64,000 bases of DNA from Escallonia rubra (taxonomy: Eukaryota; Streptophyta; Magnoliopsida; Escalloniales; Escalloniaceae). The stretch spans positions 372,001 to 436,000 of the forward strand of contig JAVXUO010000243.1 in the NCBI GenBank assembly GCA_033065855.1, read 5' to 3'. The translations under genes were made by a program, and so were the position numbers. The notes beneath the pieces are model-generated. The model worked only from the letters and a program-made list of their open reading frames with translations, was not told where the DNA came from and ran no database searches. This document shows, in pieces, positions 60,564 through 64,000 of the stretch. Numbering within the stretch: position 1 is the stretch's first letter; every line of letters begins with the position of its first letter.

Positions 60564-61496
60564 TTAGAGTTTGAGCTCTCCGGACGCAATCTTGTCAGCG
60601 AAGACAAACTTGAGGCCCCTGCACCACTTGAGGCCATGACCGACCTTCCGATGATAGGGGCAGTAGTTGGGATAGGCTAAGTCTTTCGGGGTAGGTTCAG
60701 TGTCGACATTGGGCAGGGTTATGGCATTGTCGTCGATCCATGTCTCGAGGAGAGTTCTAACAATCTTCAAGTCACACGGGTATTCTGGGGCAGGCATCGG
60801 CTGCCCTCTCTTGTCAGGGTGCCCGTCCCTTCCTTGGGACTGACGCTTGCGGTTGTTGTCGTCGTTACTGGCTGCTTCCATCGTCGTGGCCAAAGCAATA
60901 TGAGGTTGGGGCTTTGGGGTCTTTGACGGACCGACCGAGTCATAGGTGCGTCGCGCAGCTTCTTTGAGATGTCCCCATGACTGAAGCTGGAGGTTTTCAA
61001 GGTAGACCCTGTAGGTGTCCTTCATGTTCTTGATGCAAATGGGTACAAGGGTTTCATCTTTGCTGAAGTCAGTGCACTCCAAGCACTTGTGATGAAATCG
61101 CGTAACATAGGTGTTGAGGTCTTCCCCGGGATTCTGGCGGATCCCGGCAATGTCAACGATGGTCACACGTTCTGTCTCATAGTGAAACTTGTCAAGGAAG
61201 AGCTGGACCATGTCGGACCATGAGTGGATAGTACTGTCAGGAATCTGATGATACCAAGAGTAGGCGAGGCCAGTCAGGGACTTGTGAAATTCCCGAAGCT
61301 TCAAAGTGTCGTCCTCCCCGTAGTGCTCCAGGGAGCCAGCAAAACGGGTGAGGTGCTCGCGGGCGTTGCCCTCTTTGCCGTTGAACAAGGTGAAGGTTGG
61401 TTGCTTGTACTTGACAAGGTAGGGCTTGGTAGTGAGGTCGCCAGAGTTGGGAGCATGGTCTGACAGCTTAGAGGGAGAGTGTGGTAAGGATGACAA
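60564..61496 (-). mobile_element. Gag domain of the Gypsy-type element
   Basis: A 310-codon stretch matches the plant retrotransposon gag family (PF03732 type): FNGKEGNAREHLTRF, FHKSLTGLAYSWYHQIP, DLNTYVTRFHHKCLEC. It ends with a CPYHRKVGHGLKWC knuckle like those of Tat-type Gypsy gags. It is fossil coding sequence within the element described above; the upstream leader near 62600-61540 probably belonged to the same protein. Confidence 0.8.
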
Positions 61497-62076
61497 CTTG
61501 AGACGGCAGCTGACGGCGTCAAGGTCATGCTTGGTGACCTACGAAGCATGAGAGGGTTTGTACCCGGTCAGGATGATCCGGGCACCAGAGCCCCCAGACG
61601 GTGCAACCTGAGGCATTGAGGGGATGACGATGGTAGAGAAGGGTTGGTGATGGGGAGCAACTTGTTGGGGCATGGTTTGCATATGGGTAGTGTCAGCTGC
61701 TGGAGGCCGGTCGTCAGGAAAGGTCGACTGGAGTAAGCCGGGGGAATGACTTGTGTTTAGGTTTCGGCTGGTTATGTTCGGGTTAGGCTCCATCTCAATT
61801 GATTCGTGAGTCTCCGAAGTGCTTCGAGCAAGGGTAAGGCGTGGCGCCGCAGGCTAAGGTGCCGCGAGTCCTACTATCGAGGGCCCGGAGGACTAAGGCA
61901 TCGGTGGTCGCGATACTGGGACTTGGGTAATGTCCAAAACTAGCCCAGGCCCTGAAGGTTGGATATGAGCATGAGGGTCCAACCCCAGAGCTTGGGATGG
62001 CACGGGGTGAGCAATATGCACAGCGTGTAGAGCTCTAAGGCTTCGGGAAGTCGGTGATTGTGAAGTCTAGACTAGC

Positions 62077-62294
62077 ATTGATTTTTGCATTTCCATCATG
62101 GCTGTCATAAGAGTGGCTATAGTGGGCAAAAACTGCTGGATGGCCGCATTGACTGAAACTTGTATGTCAGGTGCAACTTGAAGTCAAGACTTGGATTGAT
62201 TTTTGCATTTCCATCATGGCTGTCATAAGAGTGGCTATAGTGGGCGAAAATTGTTGGATGGCCGCATTGACTGCAACTTGTATGTCAGGTGCGG
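62077..62294. repeat. Tandem duplication of about 118 bp in the element leader
   Basis: ATTGATTTTTGCATTTCC and the following hundred bases are repeated at 62077 and 62195 with few differences, up to TTGTATGTCAGGTGC. It lies between the primer site and gag. Confidence 0.8.
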
Positions 62295-62467
62295 TAGCTA
62301 GTGGCTGGTCTTGGAGACGCATGGCACTAGTCCCTTCTTGTTCACCGAGGTGATCCTCCTCTTGCACGGTGTGGATGAGACCTTGGCTGGTAGCCTTCGT
62401 AACTCTTCGTTGTATAAGCATGCAGACTGTGTGTGGAAGATAGGCAGACTGCAATACGATGCTCACC

Positions 62468-62485
62468 TCCCCAGCGGAGTCGCCA
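62468..62485 (-). other. Primer-binding site of the Gypsy-type element
   Basis: TGGCGACTCCGCTGGGGA on the - strand lies three bases inside the 5' LTR. Plant Tat/Ogre-type Gypsy elements use similar sites, attributed to an arginine tRNA. The exact tRNA cannot be confirmed here. Confidence 0.7.
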
Positions 62486-62808
62486 AAATGATGCCAAGGA
62501 AAGTGGGTTCGCAGTCGACGTGGAGGTGCCACAAGGAATGCAGTCCGAGTCAGATGCCAAGTATGTTGATGTAGGGCACAACAAGGGTGGAACAAGGGTA
62601 GAGACCAAGGGCTTCCCAGACAGAGCTTGAGGGTGGCAGTGCTGCGAGGGCGATAGCGCATGATGAATACACGACGACAGTCACAGTCCGATGCTTAGGT
62701 CCAGAGTCAAGGTCCTGTATGTTTCTCTCTCTAGGATTCTAGAGTGAGAAAGTGAAAATGTGAGAGTCCTGAAAATGTCCAACCTCCTAAATGAATTCTC
62801 AAGACCTC

Positions 62809-62816
62809 TATTTATA
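62809..62816 (-). promoter_or_regulatory. TATA box of the Gypsy 5' LTR
   Basis: TATAAATA on the - strand lies about 325 bp before the LTR end. It would start the element's genomic transcript. Confidence 0.55.
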
Positions 62817-63219
62817 GAGATTGAGATGATGATGTCATTAACCGACACGTGGCACTCCCCGGGAGTGACACGTCACCGGGGGGTTGGTCCACGGGTGCCG
62901 GTGCTCCACGGACTGTCGGATCGCATATTCAACCGGCCTGCCCCGCACAGCGTCGCTCTGTCTGTCTGGAAAGACTGGCTCCCACAGCGTTGGTGTGGCC
63001 AGAGAACCCCTTGATCTAGCCTCCAATCCAAGCCCTTGCAGAGTCCCACAGGCCTGGCAACGGTGGGGAAGACCCGACGCCCAACTGCCAGGTGAACTAG
63101 GCGCGATGCCCTCCGAAGACCTGCTCCCGTCTCGGAGTGACCCGGGGGTCATAGTCCTTAGGGGTGCCGACGCAAGCCCCCAGTGCCGGAGCACGTAGGC
63201 CAGTCACGCAGGCACCCTG

Positions 63220-64000
63220 GCGGAGATAGTGTCCCGGAGGAGTCGCCTATTCCGCAGGCCGAGGTAGCATCCCGGATGAGCCGTCTACCTGGCGGAAGGG
63301 GAGTCTTCGTGCCGGAGCACTTAGAGCTCCCTGGCAGAGATAGTGTCCCGGAGGAGTCGCCTATCCCCGCGGGTGAGTCCTTGTGCCGGAGCACTCGGAG
63401 CGCGTCAAGGTAGCATCCCGGAGGAGCCGTCTACCTGGCGGAAGGGGAGTTGAAGAGCTCCCTGGCAGAGATAGTGTCCCGGAGGAGTCGCTTATCCCCG
63501 CAGGTGAGTCCTTGTGCCGGAGCACTCGGAGCACGTCAAGGTAGCATCCCGGAGGAGCCGTCTACCCGACTGGCCGAGGTAACATCCCGGAGGAGCCGTC
63601 TACCTGGCGGAAGGGGAGTTGAAGAGCTTCCTGGCGGAGATAGTGTCCCGGAGGAGTCGCCTATCCCCGCGGGTGAGTCCTTGTGCCGGAGCACTCGGAG
63701 CACGTCAAGGTAGCATCTCGGAGGAGCCGTCTACCCGACTGGCCGAGGTAGCATCCCGGAGGAGCCGTCTACCTGGCGGAAGGGGAGTTGAAGAGCTCCC
63801 TGGCGGAGATAGTGTCCCGGAGGAGTCGCCTATCCCCGCAGGTGAGTCCTTGTGCCGGAGCACTCGGAGCACGTCAAGGTAGCATCCCGGAGGAGCCGTC
63901 TACCCGACTGGCCGAGGTAGCATCCCGGAGGAGTCGTCTACCTGGCGGAAGGGGAGTTGAAGAGCTCCCTGGCGGAGATAGTGTCCCGGAGGAGTCGCCT
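63220..64000. repeat. LTR minisatellite in the Gypsy 5' LTR
   Basis: The phrase GTCAAGGTAGCATC recurs at 63404, 63535, 63704 and 63873, spaced 131, 169 and 169 bp. The longer spacing has an extra 38-bp sub-module with CCGACTGGCCGAGGTA. The array continues beyond the window. Confidence 0.9.

Larger units (their letters stand above)
55814..64000 (-). mobile_element. Gypsy-type LTR element, gag only, running off the window
   Basis: On the - strand the order is 5' LTR (64000+ to 62489), three bases, a primer site at 62485-62468, a 4.5-kb interior, a purine tract next to 58008, then the 3' LTR (58007-55814, 2194 bp). The interior contains a retrotransposon gag domain and no recognisable protease, reverse transcriptase or integrase. 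Over the first 330 bp the two LTRs differ at about 5% by eye, roughly 2-4 million years. The gag-leader region seems interrupted at least twice. It may be a non-autonomous (TR-GAG-like) element or an internally deleted one. Its right end and target duplication are outside the window; the left flank is CATAT. Confidence 0.85.

Noticed and set aside
53220-63950. Many Arg/Ser-rich frames such as those containing RRSRLPGGRGVEELPGG
   Set aside because: They are translations of the LTR minisatellite. The same text recurs in three frames and in three LTRs with no start or stop conservation.
63404-64000. Regular repeats suggesting a CRISPR-like array
   Set aside because: The units are 131-169 bp with no short constant repeat and unique spacer, and lie inside a plant LTR.

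Overview
This window is nuclear DNA of a flowering plant, most likely a eudicot. It has intron-rich genes with GT-AG junctions, plant-specific gene families (UMAMIT/WAT1-related transporters, the nuclear DEG9 protease, an alpha-dioxygenase), and plant hAT, Copia and Gypsy elements. I cannot name the species.

The left third (about 2.8-28 kb) is a gene block. Three tandem UMAMIT genes on the + strand (2835-4945, 9888-12403, 16163-19585) share the same seven-exon structure. They are followed, tail to tail, by DEG9 on the - strand (27975 to 20551, nine exons, 582 aa). All four reading frames join cleanly across their introns. To my knowledge the Arabidopsis DEG9 locus At5g40200 also sits beside UMAMIT genes (At5g40210-At5g40240), so this looks like old conserved microsynteny. 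Spacers between the transporters hold a fold-back MITE family and other small repeats.

From 27 to 38.7 kb lie repeats: a remnant of a Copia LTR, a small LINE/SINE-like retroposon with target duplications, a fossil Copia gag with its LTR, and a 5.9-kb LTR element whose LTRs differ by only about 2% but whose interior shows no long reading frame.

At 41.9-47.0 kb is an apparently intact ten-exon alpha-dioxygenase (alpha-DOX1-like, 643 aa) for oxylipin synthesis. Its eighth intron is a multiple of three and free of stops in frame.

From 47.55 to 55.8 kb is a second copy (about 98% identical in the exon) of the DEG9 exon 1/promoter region together with the repeats upstream of it. In this copy a MITE-like insert, a 1.63-kb hAT element and a 1.94-kb solo LTR have landed, each datable relative to the duplication. 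DEG9 exon 1 and its promoter are therefore present twice. The second copy points at the 3' end of the alpha-dioxygenase gene and could drive a chimeric or antisense transcript.

The right end (55.8-64 kb) is a GC-rich Gypsy-type element on the - strand, of the same family as the solo LTR. It has about 2.2-kb LTRs full of minisatellite repeats, a gag-like region, no recognisable pol, and a 1.3-kb strand-asymmetric purine tract. Its 5' LTR runs off the window. I saw no tRNA, rRNA or CRISPR features.
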